64,000 nucleotides of DNA from Limonium bicolor (GCA_023374045.1 CM041776.1:140433296-140497295); one strand, 5' to 3'; counted from the first letter of the stretch, positions 9,834 to 22,267 are shown. The notes: generated from the sequence alone by a model not told the origin. Program-made: numbers and translations.

Positions 9834-11120
9834 ACACTTCCCACACATCATTTGGATTAGAACGCAGGAATCACTTGGAAATAAACTTCCATAACCAAAC
9901 ATATTTTACATCACACCCTCGGACTTAATGGTCTGGGTAACACATTCACATCCATACATAACATAACATATCACATGATAACCTCGGACTCAATGGTCCG
10001 GGTATCTTAACAACATTTACACATACATAACAACCCTTAGACTCTCTGGTCTTGGGTAACATAACAACATTTAGACACATAGGTCTTGATAACATAACAG
10101 CTTTAGACACATAGGTCTATGTAACACCACAACATTTAGACTCATAGGTCTTGAAAACATACTCTTTTGGAACTCAAGGTCAAAATTATTTATTACACAT
10201 ACCACACAACATGTCATAGCATGTATAACAATCAAAAATATCTTTGATATACACTGTGATCCCGCAGAACCCGGTCGCGATGGACTCCTTCCGTCCCCGT
10301 TCCTTTGGGAGATCAAAACAATCACTTAAATTAAATTTTTTTTTCCTTGTGAGGTTAAGTAAGACAACTTTAATTATGTAAAGTATTCATCGACGTTTTA
10401 TAAATACAAATTCAAAATCCTTTTTGAAAACACATACAACTCCAAGTCCAACTTATGCTCTTTGCTTCTTTTTCTTAGCGTGGTTATTTGCGACCACTTA
10501 TAGGGAGCTTCAAGAATCATCCAACCCTGATGTGATCAGCATCAGTGTCGAACTATCCTTCCACCCCAATTTGTGTTCGGCTTCCCTTGATCTCATGATA
10601 ATCAAGTTTCACCTCCCACTTCAATTTGAAGCATCAAGTAAATCACTCATTTCCAATTCTCTATCTTTTTAATCATTCTAATCATGATCATAACATCTCC
10701 AAGGGATAGAACTCCGTTTATCAATTACCTTCATTCACCTTAATCATGTTGCCTAGGGAATCTTATTCTCGCTAGGTTCTATGTCGGTTTCATACCCCTT
10801 CTTGAATCACTATAGTATATATACACATATATTTTATCAAAATACAACACACAGTTTCACATTTATACACTGTCGGGTTTTGTTCCCCGGGAGTTTCTCT
10901 ACTCCCCACACTTGTACTATCACACACAACTGTTAACAAATAAACACACTTATCACCATGGTATTCGCATCTTCTGTGCGCAATTACCACACTTAAACCA
11001 TGAATGAATGCGTATGTTTACGTAACACACACACCAATCATCAAAACAAATTATTTTGTGTTATGCACCACATAGGTCACGTACACTTGTACGGTAATAC
11101 ACACTAAGTGGTTTTGCGCT

Positions 11121-11155
11121 CTACCCCCCTTAAAAGGGATTACGCCCACGTAATC
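11121..11155 (-). promoter_or_regulatory. Second polypurine tract plus hairpin, element B
   Basis: The same AAGGGGGGTAGA core as at the LTR edge, again preceded on the coding strand by a hairpin, here GATTACG/CGTAATC with a 4-nt loop (11155-11138). It lies about 1.3 kb inside the element, directly beside the chromodomain remnant. Confidence 0.75.
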
Positions 11156-11160
11156 AATCA

Positions 11161-11300
11161 CTGAACATTGGCTTAAAATGTTCTGGCGTCGTGAAGTGTT
11201 TTAACTGCCACGCGGTCTATTATACAATGGATTCTGGTTAGAGGATCTTAACCATATTAGCGGTTTTAGTCCCTAAACCAAAAATTCTCATTGGAGTTTG
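11161..11300 (-). pseudogene. Chromodomain remnant of element B pol
   Basis: The minus-strand translation gives P-M-R-I-F-G-L-G-T-K, then N-M-V-K-I-L-stop-P-E-S-I-V with two stops and T-A-W-Q-L-K. This follows, residue by residue, the element 2 chromodomain P-L-R-I-L-D-T ... S-M-V-K-V-L-W-S-N-H-E-V ... A-T-W-E-L-E. Three stop codons. Too decayed to form an ORF but recognisable by this alignment. Confidence 0.65.
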
Positions 11301-13730
11301 CTTTAACTCTTAACTGGTTTTGGTTCTGGCCTGTGAGGCTTCTAGGCTTAAATAATTAGCCGTTCACTCGTGTTCACCATGCACATTCAACACTTGAATC
11401 ACTGGCTCACTAGTTTCTACTGCGAAACTCTAATAACTGTAGGGCTTAGTTTGCCCCCATTCGTTATTCTTATTGTATTATACTTTTCCTATTATCACCT
11501 TTATCTTGGAATAACGGTTTCTCAACCGATGCGTGGTATCTCTTACCGTGAGCGAATTCGGTGAGTTATAAACTTTCTATCCACTTCCATAATAACTTAC
11601 TGCGTAAATTGGTACGTATTTCACAATGATTGACTTGATTCCTTCCGACCTACTGTCGGTTGAGATTGAGCTACTACCTGATGTGTAGTGCTCTCTCGGT
11701 TATCTCCCACGCTTGAGGTATATTCCATACCAATATTTGGTATTTAGTGTTACCGTAGTCACTTGTTCTTAATCATGCCTCCACATTTGATTCTGTACAA
11801 GTATCATTTCATTGGTGCGACCTTGCATTTCCCATGCACCAGTCATTATAGTATTATAAGTCTCTTTCTACTTCCACCACCATTAACATTTCCCAAGTCC
11901 TAGCTATCCCACTCGATCATTACTGCGCAAATGCAATACCAAAACACTCAGTCATACAGAGTGCAGAGGCGTAAACTCCTGACAGTAAATCTCTTATGCG
12001 ATTGCAATAGGAATTTACACTACGTTTCACTGTGATTCTTATCTCATAGTTCTAGTTACCGGCTTACTACCCGGTTCGTTTGGTATTAGTTACCGTGCAT
12101 CTCCACTGAGTTTAACTCGTAACTGGTCTTACCTGCCATATTATTATTCAACAACACTTATACAACGGTCGCTTACTTTGCACCGTGCTCTTACTTATTG
12201 TATAACACTAACTTATATGGTATTCACTGTCATATTAACTTCCACCCATATCCTTACATCCTTCGTATTATGATTCGTCATTCCTTTGGATGACTACTGA
12301 ATGCTCCTTGAGCGTAGCTCACACGAGTTACAAGCTGCCGTTATTCAGCCGGGTGCTTCACATGCTACTAAATTAACTGTTTTCTCGCAATATCAACATG
12401 ATCGATCCTTAACATATTTCTTGAACTTGGTTCGCATTACTACCGCTTGCACGGTTTACACTATTGAGAGGTATCCCCACTCATAAGCAGTGGTTTGTTC
12501 TCCGCTCTACTTACCTGTACAACCTAGACTTCCACAATTGACTTAAATTTACATAACACATTTGCTTGTGGCTTAGTAGCCCTACTGCCTCGAGCTCTGC
12601 TCATGGTAGGCTGTCCACACACATGTACTTTTCTGTACAACATTGCATGGTTTGGATGTCATATCGGGCTCCATGACAAGGTCGTCGCATCACGTTTCCT
12701 TTCATGGGATGCCCCTTTGGATTGTCAGTCCGTCTCCTGACAACTTATGTCTAAACTGAGTGTTAGTTTCAACCCTTATGCTTCTGTCACGCTATTTCGT
12801 TCAACTATCGTTGATGCAAACACCCTTCAAGGATTGTTCCTGGGTGTTGTTAAGTTATGCCATCACGTCTGGTTCGCACACTAATGTGTCCACATTAGGC
12901 ATCTGCTTGCCATGCATAGGCTGGTCACTATTCCAGCTAACATGTTTACCCCTCGGGATTCTTAAGACATATGTGATGTCTTTACCTAACAGTTAGTGCA
13001 CTTCGCACCTCCTGACTCTTAAACATTTCCTTGAAAGAAATTCACTAATTCTTTTAGTCTCGTTAATTCAATTGAGTTCCTTTACTTCAACCATTCTCGG
13101 TAATCCTTTGCTCTTGATTGACTTACACCGCTGACCGTAGTACGAAGTCGACTACCTCCCGTGTTCCGGACTCTACTCGTATACATATGTGGGGTATCAT
13201 GCTGATACATTGCTACTTACCTAACTAACCCATAAGTTGGTCTGTCAGGCCCACAAGCTCCTATCGGAGTGCGGTCATCCCACATTACAGCTGGTACACT
13301 CGTAGGGTCCGTCACACGCCTAGGTGAAGTATTCTGTTGTCAACTCCCTTATATTGTCCTGTGACAATATGCATTCCCTGCTTCCCGAACTTAATCAAGG
13401 GAAGGTTTATCCACTGTTGTATCTTTATCAACTGCCCTTGGTTTTGCTGGTTTGGTTTAGAAGAAGGTTAGAAAGAAGTATTGGTTTGAAAGAAAATTCG
13501 GTTTTGGAAGAAAAGAGTTTGAAATAAATCTGAGTTAAAAGAAAATTTCTCATGGTTTCACAATGCCTTCTTCCCTTAACCAAATCTATCTTCTTGCTGA
13601 CTGGTGTACTTCCAATTACAAAGGTTAGACTGTTAAGCCCTTCCACAGTTATGATGACCTCACTTACGTTCATGGTACTTTACTAAGTACTTTGTATTTG
13701 TTAAACTTCTCGAACAGCCCTGTTATAGCA

Positions 13731-13750
13731 GCACTTGCTATAGCAAGTGC
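13731..13750. repeat. Perfect 20-bp palindrome, element B
   Basis: GCACTTGCTATAGCAAGTGC, followed by GCCATGC. Element C has GCACTTGCCAAGGCAAGTGC in the same flanking context at 33278-33297; the two substitutions on each arm preserve the outer pairing. Confidence 0.8.
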
Positions 13751-14551
13751 GCCATGCTAACTGGCTATCGGTTCAACACATACCGGTTGTGGTATTGTTT
13801 TTACCCGCACTGTCATCAGTGGCCTTGTTGGCCCTCACTTGATCTTACAGTCTTAACAATTGACCTTCTAGGCGACTTCTCACTGTACTCATGCGATAGT
13901 CATTAACTATGGTGTTTCCCATTTCTGAAGACCCCCTTTTCTTTTGTATTGCTTTCTCCTCGTAGCCCGTTCCACACATTAGTCGTGGTTACTGAGACTT
14001 GTCTCTTGTTTGGGCACTACGTTGTAGTTCCTTTGTCGGTTGGTGTACCGTTGGTGTATTATTTAACAACTGTAGTCCCGTAGACACTCGTCTCAGGTTC
14101 TATTACTTCACTTCTTGCCTGTTGCATGGTTGGTGCATTGCAAGCTGGTTGTTCTCGACTGCTCGGCATGTCGACCCAGGTTGCCGAAAATTCCATTCTC
14201 TTATGCATAGGTTTCTTCATTCTTTGATATAAAATGTGGTTAACATTGTTCAAATGGAAACCGTCTCCGGGATTCCCAGTTTTCGGGACCTACCGTATGA
14301 CAGGTTCTCCGTACCTTTAGAGGTATTTAATAACAGCCAGATCGGGTATTCCCGAGTAAGAGAGGACTTCCATCTCCCTGACGTTCCTTCCCAAGTTATA
14401 GAACAGGGATTGTGGAGGGCGGGTTGGACACTATAGGTTTCCAGTACACACTGGTTACTCCTAACTAGTGTATCTCTCACGCCATCACTCAACCCTTAAC
14501 CCAAAGTACTAAAATCCTAACTCGGTACTTCCTAAGCTCAGTAATTCAGTC

Positions 14552-14579
14552 ATCAGAGCGACACTTCGCTCTGATACCA
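14552..14579 (-). promoter_or_regulatory. Primer-binding site hairpin, element B
   Basis: TGGTATCAGAGC at 14579-14568, with the 9-bp inverted copy of its end at 14560-14552 after a 6-nt loop, five bases from LTR-B. Confidence 0.85.
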
Positions 14580-14584
14580 CTTTT

Positions 14585-17500
14585 TGTAACACCCCATCCA
14601 ACATTAACACATTTAACAATAAACTGCAGTGGAAAACTTCCTTCATCACATTACTGAACTCGTTGGTGTTACACGCCGTTAACTACCCACGTGGCTAACA
14701 AGGCTATTACACATACATTGTATCGGTCTGATGGACTAGATTCCCGAGCGACTACACATTATTATCCATTTCCATTAACAACAAAACATACACATACCTT
14801 CCAACTGTACCGAGTATTTACAAACTGATGCCGATAACAATTTCGGTCTTACTACACCTACTGAATATGTACAACTTAAATGATTACCCATGTACAAACG
14901 ACTACCCCGTCCTACTCTCGAATCGGCTTCCAACTCCTTGTACCTGAAATAGGAAAAGAAGAGAAAGGGTGGCCCCCAAGGGGCTCAGCACCTTTGCTGG
15001 TATGGTAATCCCGCAGCCCACATGCTACCGGGCCACGCACAACTAATTGTCGTCTTAGCATGCGGTTGATTATATTTAAAACATGCATGTAACTTAAAAC
15101 ACACAACACGAATCATTCCGCCCCAATGTGCTCAACAACAGATAACATATCCATACTTGATAGGTCACTCATGGTATTCATTACCCCTAGAGTGTTTCTC
15201 CTCTAATGGAGCTACTTCCTTAATAGACGACAACTACCCATTAATCGGGTTATCCTTAAACGCCTCTCATTACAAACTGGGATTCATATCCATGATCCAC
15301 TTACTCCACATTTTACAACATATAACATACATCACATAACAACATATAACAACACTTTTCACGTTTCAACGTGCACATAACAACATCGCGATAGAAATTG
15401 CATTACATCAACAATACATAACATAACGGGAGCGGTTCTCTTAGGAACCGACCCAAACATAGTCAGTTCACTTGTAGCCTAGAGAATGTTGCCAGTCGCA
15501 TGATAAGCTCATTACATAACTCGTTACCGTCTCGTTAAATGAACGAATAACTTAACACAAGGTGTCTCGGATATAGTGATCCAAGCACACCGAACAAACA
15601 TAAACATAGTATGCCCCTGTGGCCCGATGTGAGTCAGTAAAATAGCCTTGGTTAAGCTAAAGGGAAGGTTGGAAACCAAATTGGAAAACAACCATAACAT
15701 ACAGAGAGGATCGAACATGATATGACAACGACCCCCATACTCACACGCGTGGCCGGAACAGACCGGACTCCTCACTTCCCCGTTAGCACTTGTTAGTAGT
15801 TCAACATTGAACTTAATAAATAATCACAAACATTGGGTTAAGTCTTGTTAGACACACACAAGGGAACAGAGAGTCATGCATTCACACACAAACATCACAC
15901 AGAAATATCACATGACCAACTCACGCATAGTCGTGGTTAGAACGTTCCTTAGGTCGGAAACGTTATTACCGGATACCGTTCTCTTACGTTTACCTAATAA
16001 TGGTTAACTAGCCTTTCATTCGCATTAGAGGTTACCGGTATCGGCACGTAACACACAACAACAATAACGACTGTAAACTCGTTTCATGCTTTATCTTATA
16101 ACGTGGCAAACATACAGAAAAACACATTGGCATACAAGCCAGTGTAATCCGGTAGGATACAGGTTGCAAGAAAACCATACCTGTCACCAGAGTCCACTCT
16201 ATCATGTCCACTTATGTTCCTCGAGCAATTCTCGAACAACTGATAACATTACATGTACTTTTATCAACATCGGGGTAACATGATTGTTTAAAGTCTAATG
16301 CTCATAACTTATCCCCGTTAACATAGTTAAATACCTTCACATTTTAACTTGTTTTACTTTTACATTTTAATACAACTTTTCCCCCACTAAATTGCCATTA
16401 TAACTCACTTAACATGTCCTTAACAATCTTATAATATCATTGCTTGTCAATCCCCATCATTACACATCATTTTTATACCTTAAACAACATTTTTAGAGTG
16501 GTCCGGGACTTGATCCTTACCTTAAGTCCTGGACCAATACTTACAGAGACTCTCGGCTGTTTTTAATAGGGTGGTCCGGGACTTCATACAAGTCCTAAGT
16601 CCCGGACCATTCTAGGCAAAAACTCTCGCGGGTATTTAAGGGGGTGGTCCGGTACTTCTTACATAACCTAAGTACCAGACCAAGACTTGCAAGAATCCTC
16701 GGCCCTTTTACATGTACGGTCCGGGACATCATCCAAAACCTAAGTCCCGGACCACTGTAACAGATTCTCAAATTTGACATTTTCAAGCCTTGTTTCATCT
16801 ATTCTCTTCATCCATTTATTACCCAAACTTCACACATTAACTTAGGCATATTCTAATACCAAAATATCACTTTGATTCACCTTAAAACATTGTCCAACTT
16901 GTTACCCAATTTCCTTACCAAATCTCTTAACACTTGTAACATTCTCCATTTGGTTTTCTAAGTGGTGTTTCACCTATAATGACTACTATACCAAGATGTC
17001 TCCCTCACCATCACAACATCATTTCCCAAGCATCTCTTCTTACTAACCCAAATCCTCTTTTCACAACTTCTTAAAATTCCTTACTCAAAATCCTTACCTA
17101 AACATCATTCCCTCCTTATTCATCAACATTACCTAAACCTTAAACAAACTTCTCCAAGACTTTAATACAACCTAAAGAACACCTATTGGATTTCTAGAAC
17201 TTCCAAGATAATGCCTATATCCTTGTAGCACTTTAGAACACCTTAAAACATGTTTTCTTTCTTAGTAAAACATTCATCCTGTCCTAACATATCCTAGTTC
17301 ACCAAAGTTCATTTAAGCACTTAAAACTCCTTATACATTATACAAATTTTGCCATGGGTTCTCTTAGCACATCTTCATTCCAAAACTCATGGTTTTCACC
17401 ATTAAACATTCAAGAACACTTATATCCATCAAGAGCCTTCTCACACACAAAACTTCACCAAACTTACACTACATCACAATATAGTGCATAATTTAAATTG

Positions 17501-19190
17501 CTTGGCACTTAGGCCCTTAAATAACATGGCTCTTAGGCCCTTAAATTGCATAAACCTTAAATACTGAATTTCCCACATAAACAATGCCTTTGACCTGAAA
17601 TTACACCCAACAATCCATATGCCCTTAATAAACTCCTTGAGAGCATTTCACTAGGTCATTTACCATTAGCTCCTTAGGTAGTTTTAATAAGCAATATAAG
17701 CTCCTTTCTCCTAAGACATTAAACTACATTGAGATAGCATATTTACCTCTTTTCCTCACAAACTTCTTTCTTGTTTCCTTGTTTAAAAATAGGCTAAGCT
17801 TAGTTGCTTGTCAACTTCTAAACATTATACAAACAATGTAATGAGTATTCAAGCTCCAAGCTTAATCTCATTATAAACCCTAGGTTTTACATTGTTCGAA
17901 AAGCATTAAGATAGTAGTTTTACCTTGGCATTTGAAGAGAGTTTGAATATCTATCAAGAGAGGACTCCACCAAGTCCTTGAAAGGTTGGAATGAAGCTAG
18001 AACAAAGCAATATAATGACCACCATTAATGGTGTTTTTCGGTCAACATAAGAACATGGAGGAAACATCATTTTTCTTTGAGATTCCTTACCTAGAAGTAA
18101 AGGAGAGCAATAATATGTAGAAACATAAGCTCAAGCTCCTTCAATGGTGGAACTCCATGGCACCGAAATGGGCCCCTTGGAATTTTAAGAAGATAGGAAT
18201 GAGGAGCTTGATGAGACAAAGGGAATGGTGGTGTTTGTTTTTGATTTGGTTAAGTGAGGTAGGAAATATTGGCAATGGAAGATGAAGGTTCATGGTGGTG
18301 CTGTAGCAAACCGTAGAAGAGAGCAAGAAGGGAGGAAGAAGACGTGTGAAATGAAGAGAAATGAGAGAATGAAGATAAGTTCTACTTTTGGAAGATATTA
18401 TGTAGTAAAGCAAATAGTAAGTTGCTTTAGTATTTGTTATTTATTTGTTAACTTGCAAGGTGGTGAATCACCTCATAAAACCGGCCCCCAATAGTTATCT
18501 AGGGGTATTTTAGTCTTTGTTGACTCATTTAATTACTTATAACAATATATGTTACAAACTAGCTTATTAAAGTCACTATTCATAAAAACAAGGCACATAG
18601 AAGTGAAATTTTTGATTTCCCATTGATATAGACTTCCAAATGTGTTACAAAGTAGTACACATATTAATTAAAGAGTAATGATGGACATTGAGCCACTCAA
18701 AACTCATTTACAAGACAATTTTTCAGAAATGTGCTTTAAGACTCCTTAAAGCACATTTTATGTTTTAACTTGTTTTCAAGCTTGGTTTCCTTTGGTAATT
18801 GATTTAATATGTTCATTAACATATTTATAAGGTATAGATATGACCTTTAGGTCTTATACAAATTTATCCCAAGCTTAGAGCACATTTTTGTTCTTATTGA
18901 CTTTAAGGTATCTTCTTGTGTTTTATTTGGTTTAATTGTCTACCAAGGTTTCCTAAGGACTTAATTAGCCTTATTAAATCATAATTGAATATTATTAAGT
19001 CTTGGTAGGCTCTTTGGGTCCTAACCAAGTTCACTCCAAACTTAGAGCATGTTTTTGCTCAACTGTATCTTAGTGCTCTATTGCATTTTATTATGGTTTA
19101 AATTGTTCACTTATGTTTCTAAGGCACGTTTTAGCCTTTACATACCATAGTTTAAATGTTTAACAACATCTCAAGGTTAGGGGTATTTCA
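14585..19190 (-). mobile_element. LTR-B, 4.6 kb 5' LTR of element B
   Basis: TGTAACACCCC at 14585 to GGGGTATTTCA at 19190. Abuts the element B primer-binding site on the left and Athila-like pol on the right, so it is the outer edge of the element 1/element B complex. It holds a four-unit hairpin array and no coding sequence. The terminal 0.7 kb differs from LTR-A by only scattered substitutions, while the first 1.8 kb is strongly diverged. Confidence 0.85.
16499..16754. repeat. Tandem array of four hairpin units in LTR-B
   Basis: Units start near 16499, 16572, 16644 and 16717 (period about 73 nt). Arms are GGTCCGGGACTT ... AAGTCCCGGACC. Unit 3 changes one base in the left arm (GGGACTT to GGTACTT) and the partner base in the right arm (AAGTCCC to AAGTACC), keeping the pair. 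Confidence 0.85.
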
Positions 19191-20890
19191 GCTGAGGTTG
19201 CATTCCATTTATCAGCTGGCAGGCCATTTCGCAGGGGTGCTCATGTGGAGAAGGAGAGATTAGAGCGAGAACCTAAGGAGTTGATTCCTTCCATCAGAGC
19301 ATCACCCACCTTAGAGCTAAAACCTCTCCCTAGTCATTTGAAAATTTGTCTTTTTAATTGAGCCCTCTGGTTTACCTGTCATTATCTCTGCAAATCTAAC
19401 ACATACGCAGAAGGAGCAACTTTTACAGGTACTCATGAAGAACAAAGAAATGATTTGGTGGTCTGTCGCTGATATCAAGGGGATATCAGGAAAGTTCTGC
19501 ACCCACCGCATACACTTGGAAGAAAACTGCAAGCCAATGGTTCAACCTCAACGACGCTTGAATCCTAACATGAAAAAAGTGGTCAAGAATGAGGTAATCA
19601 AGCTTCTGGACGCAGGTATCATCTATGCTATTTCAGATAGCGACTGGGTAGATCCTACACAGGTAGTGCCAAAGAAAGGGGGATTCACTGTAGTCCCTAA
19701 TGAAAAAGGTGAACTAGTTCCTCAGAGAACCATCACATGACATAGGGTATGTATTGATTACAGGAAATTGAATGCCGCCACTAGGAAAGATCATTTTCCT
19801 CTTCCATTTATTGACCAAATGTTAGAGAGGCTTTCAGCGCATCAATATTATTGTTTCTTGGATGGATATTCTGGTTATTTTCAGATTCCTATTGCTCTAG
19901 AGGACCAGGAGAAGACAACGTTTACATGCCCCTATGGAACATATGCCTACCGACGCATGCCTTTTGGATTGTGCAATGCGCCAGCTACCTTCCAGCGATG
20001 CATGACTACTATATTTTCTGATTATCTGGAGAAGTGCATCGAGGTATTTATGGACTCTGTGTTTGGACTAACGTTTGATTCATGTTTGGAAAATTTAGAT
20101 CAAATTCTAGCTAGGTGCAGAGAGACACACCTAGTGCTGAACTGGGAGAAGTGCCACTTTCATGGTGCAAGAGGGCATTGTGTTGGGTCACAAGATATCG
20201 AGCAAAGGCATTGAGGTAGATAAAGCCAAAATTGAGGTCATTGAGAAGCTACCACCGCCAGCTTCTGTAAAAGATGTTAGAAGTTTCATGGGTCATGCAG
20301 GGTTCTATAGAAGATTCATAAAAGACTTTTTGAAAATCTCAAAACCTCTGTGTGATTTACTAATGCAGGATGCAAAGTTTGAGTTTACGCAGGTGTGGCT
20401 TGATGCATTCAACACGATAAAGGAAAGGTTGGTGACTGCACCTCTTGTCGTTGCTCCTGATTGGTCCTTACCCTTCAAGATCATGTGTGATGCGAGCGAT
20501 TTTGCTGTGGGAGTAGTCCTCGGTCAAAGGCATGAGAAGGTGCTACGAGTTGTCTATTACGCCAGCAAGACACTCAATGACACTCAGAAAAACTATGCCA
20601 CCACAGGGAAGGAGTTATTGGCCATTGTTTTTGCTTGTGACAAGTTCAGACCATACATCATCAGGAGCAAAGTCATCATACATACTGATCATTCTGCTTT
20701 AAGGTATTTGTTCCAAAAAGCTGATGCTAAGCCCCGGTTGATCAGATGGATACTACTCTTACAGGAGTTCGACATTGAGGTAAAGGACAAGCCAGGGGTG
20801 CAGAACGGAGTTGCTGATCATTTATCACGGATGCAAGTTCCTGATAACGGTGTACCAATAAATGAATATTTTCCTTATGAGCTGGTGTAG
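19191..20890 (+). pseudogene. pol: Athila-like protease tail, reverse transcriptase and RNase H
   Basis: Starts inside the linker before RT (a pre-RT segment E-L-K-P-L-P-S-H-L-K near 19315-19345). RT runs from about 19435 with H-R-I-H-L-E-E and P-Q-R-R-L-N-P-N-M-K, then V-C-I-D-Y-R-K-L-N. Lesions: an early frameshift or stops near 19360-19440; TGA at about 19738 before V-C-I-D-Y-R; the catalytic F-M-D-D is F-M-D-S through a small deletion near 20050-20065; a frameshift near 20165. RNase H (C-D-A-S-D-F near 20488, T-D-H-S-A-L near 20685) reads to a TAG at 20888. RT cannot be functional. Confidence 0.85.
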
Positions 20891-22207
20891 GCAATCGGTT
20901 TTAAGGAGGATCCTTGGTATGCCGACATTGCAAATTACCTTGCTAAGCAGATTTTGCCACAAGAGATGTCCTATCAGCAGCGGAAGAAATTCTTTTCTAC
21001 TGTTAAGCAATACCGGTGGGATGATCCTTTCCTATTCAAGGTTTGTGGAGATGGAATTATTCGTCGGTGTGTCCCGGAGACTAAAACACATGACATCCTT
21101 GTCCACTGTCATTCAAGAGAAGCTAGAGGACACTTCGGGCCAGCCAAGACATGCGCTAAGGTATTGGAGGCAGGTTTCTTTTGGAAGACGCTACATAAAG
21201 ACTGCCATACATTTGTGTCCACATGTGATAGCTGTCAGCGCCAAGGTAACCTTTCACGTAAACTTGAGATGCCCCTGAATTATATCTTGGAGGTTGAGCC
21301 ATTTGATTTGTGGGGGAGTGACTTCATGGGGCCATTTCCTTCTTCACATTCGAACCTCTACATTTTGGTAGCTGTAGATTACGTGACTAAATGGGCTGAA
21401 GCAGTGGCTGCGCCTACTAATGATGCAAAGGTTGTGCTGAGATTTTTGAAGAAAAACATTTTCACTAGGTTTGGTGTACCACGAGCAATCATAAGTGATG
21501 GAGGATCTCACTTTTGTAACAAGCAGTTTGAAGCTTTGTTGCAAAAGTATGGCGTAAGGCATAAGGTATCCTTACCTTATCATCCACAAACCAATGGGCA
21601 AGCTGAGGTAACTAATAGGGAGATTAAGTGGATTCTACAGAAATCTGTTAGTTCATCCCGTAAGGATTGGTCTATGAAATTGGATGATGCTTTGTGGGCT
21701 TACCGGACAGCTTATAACACACCTTTGGGAATGTCTCCTTACAAGTTGGTTTTTGGAAAGGCGTGTCATCTTCCGGTAGAACTGGAACATAAATCTTTCT
21801 GGGCACTTAAAGTTCTGAATTGTGATCTTCAGAAGGCCGGTGAGGAAAGGAAACTGCAGCTTTGTGAACTGGATGAATTCAGAGAGGAGGCCTATGAAAA
21901 TGCCAAGATCTACAAGGAACGGACTAAGAGATGGCATGATAAATTGGTTATGAAACGAGAGTTTCACATTGGTGACCGAGTGCTAATGTTCAATTCAAGA
22001 CTGAAACTATTTCCAGGAAAGCTGAAATCTCGCTGGTCGGGTCCATTCACAGTCACAGTTGTTTCCCCTTATGGAGTCATTGGAGTGGTCAACGAGAGAG
22101 GGGAAGCATTCAAGGTTAATGGATCACAGCTGAAGTTGTACCAAGGGAGCGATGTTGATATGGTCCATTCAACACTCTGGCTCCGGGATCCAGATTCTTC
22201 AAACTGA
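20891..22207 (+). pseudogene. pol: Athila-like integrase
   Basis: Continues in frame after the TAG at 20888-20890; an internal ATG at 20954 leaves 417 open codons. The HHCC zinc domain is visible ([10 protein letters not shown] ... C-D-S-C-Q-R-Q-G). The catalytic triad is D in [10 protein letters not shown] in I-I-S-D-G-G-S-H-F and E in G-Q-A-E-V-T-N-R-E. The C-terminal domain includes [18 protein letters not shown]. No chromodomain, as usual for Athila. This is the best preserved frame of the element, ending at TGA 22205-22207. Confidence 0.88.
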
Positions 22208-22247
22208 AGCACCAAGGTCTAGCCAAAGACCGAAAAGATGGGCAGCT

Positions 22248-22267
22248 TGGTGGGAGGCAACCCACCA
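22248..22267 (+). other. Hairpin just after pol stop, Athila-like element
   Basis: TGGTGGG, loop AGGCAA, CCCACCA, about 40 nt after the integrase stop. A GGGAGGCAACCC-type motif after pol is, from memory, common in Athila elements. Confidence 0.55.

Larger units (their letters stand above)
9797..14584 (-). mobile_element. Element B: decayed chromovirus internal region
   Basis: Bounded by a polypurine tract at the LTR-A edge and a primer-binding site at the LTR-B edge, both in minus orientation. No long ORF survives. A chromodomain remnant at 11300-11161 shows it descends from a chromovirus pol rather than being non-coding by origin. At about 4.8 kb it is shorter than element 2's internal region (about 6.6 kb without the solo LTR), so parts of gag-pol are deleted. 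Several blocks are shared with element C (near 10500, 13230, 13731, 14160 and 14340). Elsewhere I see no recognisable protein. Confidence 0.75.

Noticed and set aside
9797..14584. Element B as a purpose-built non-coding (LARD) element
   Set aside because: A chromodomain remnant shows coding ancestry.
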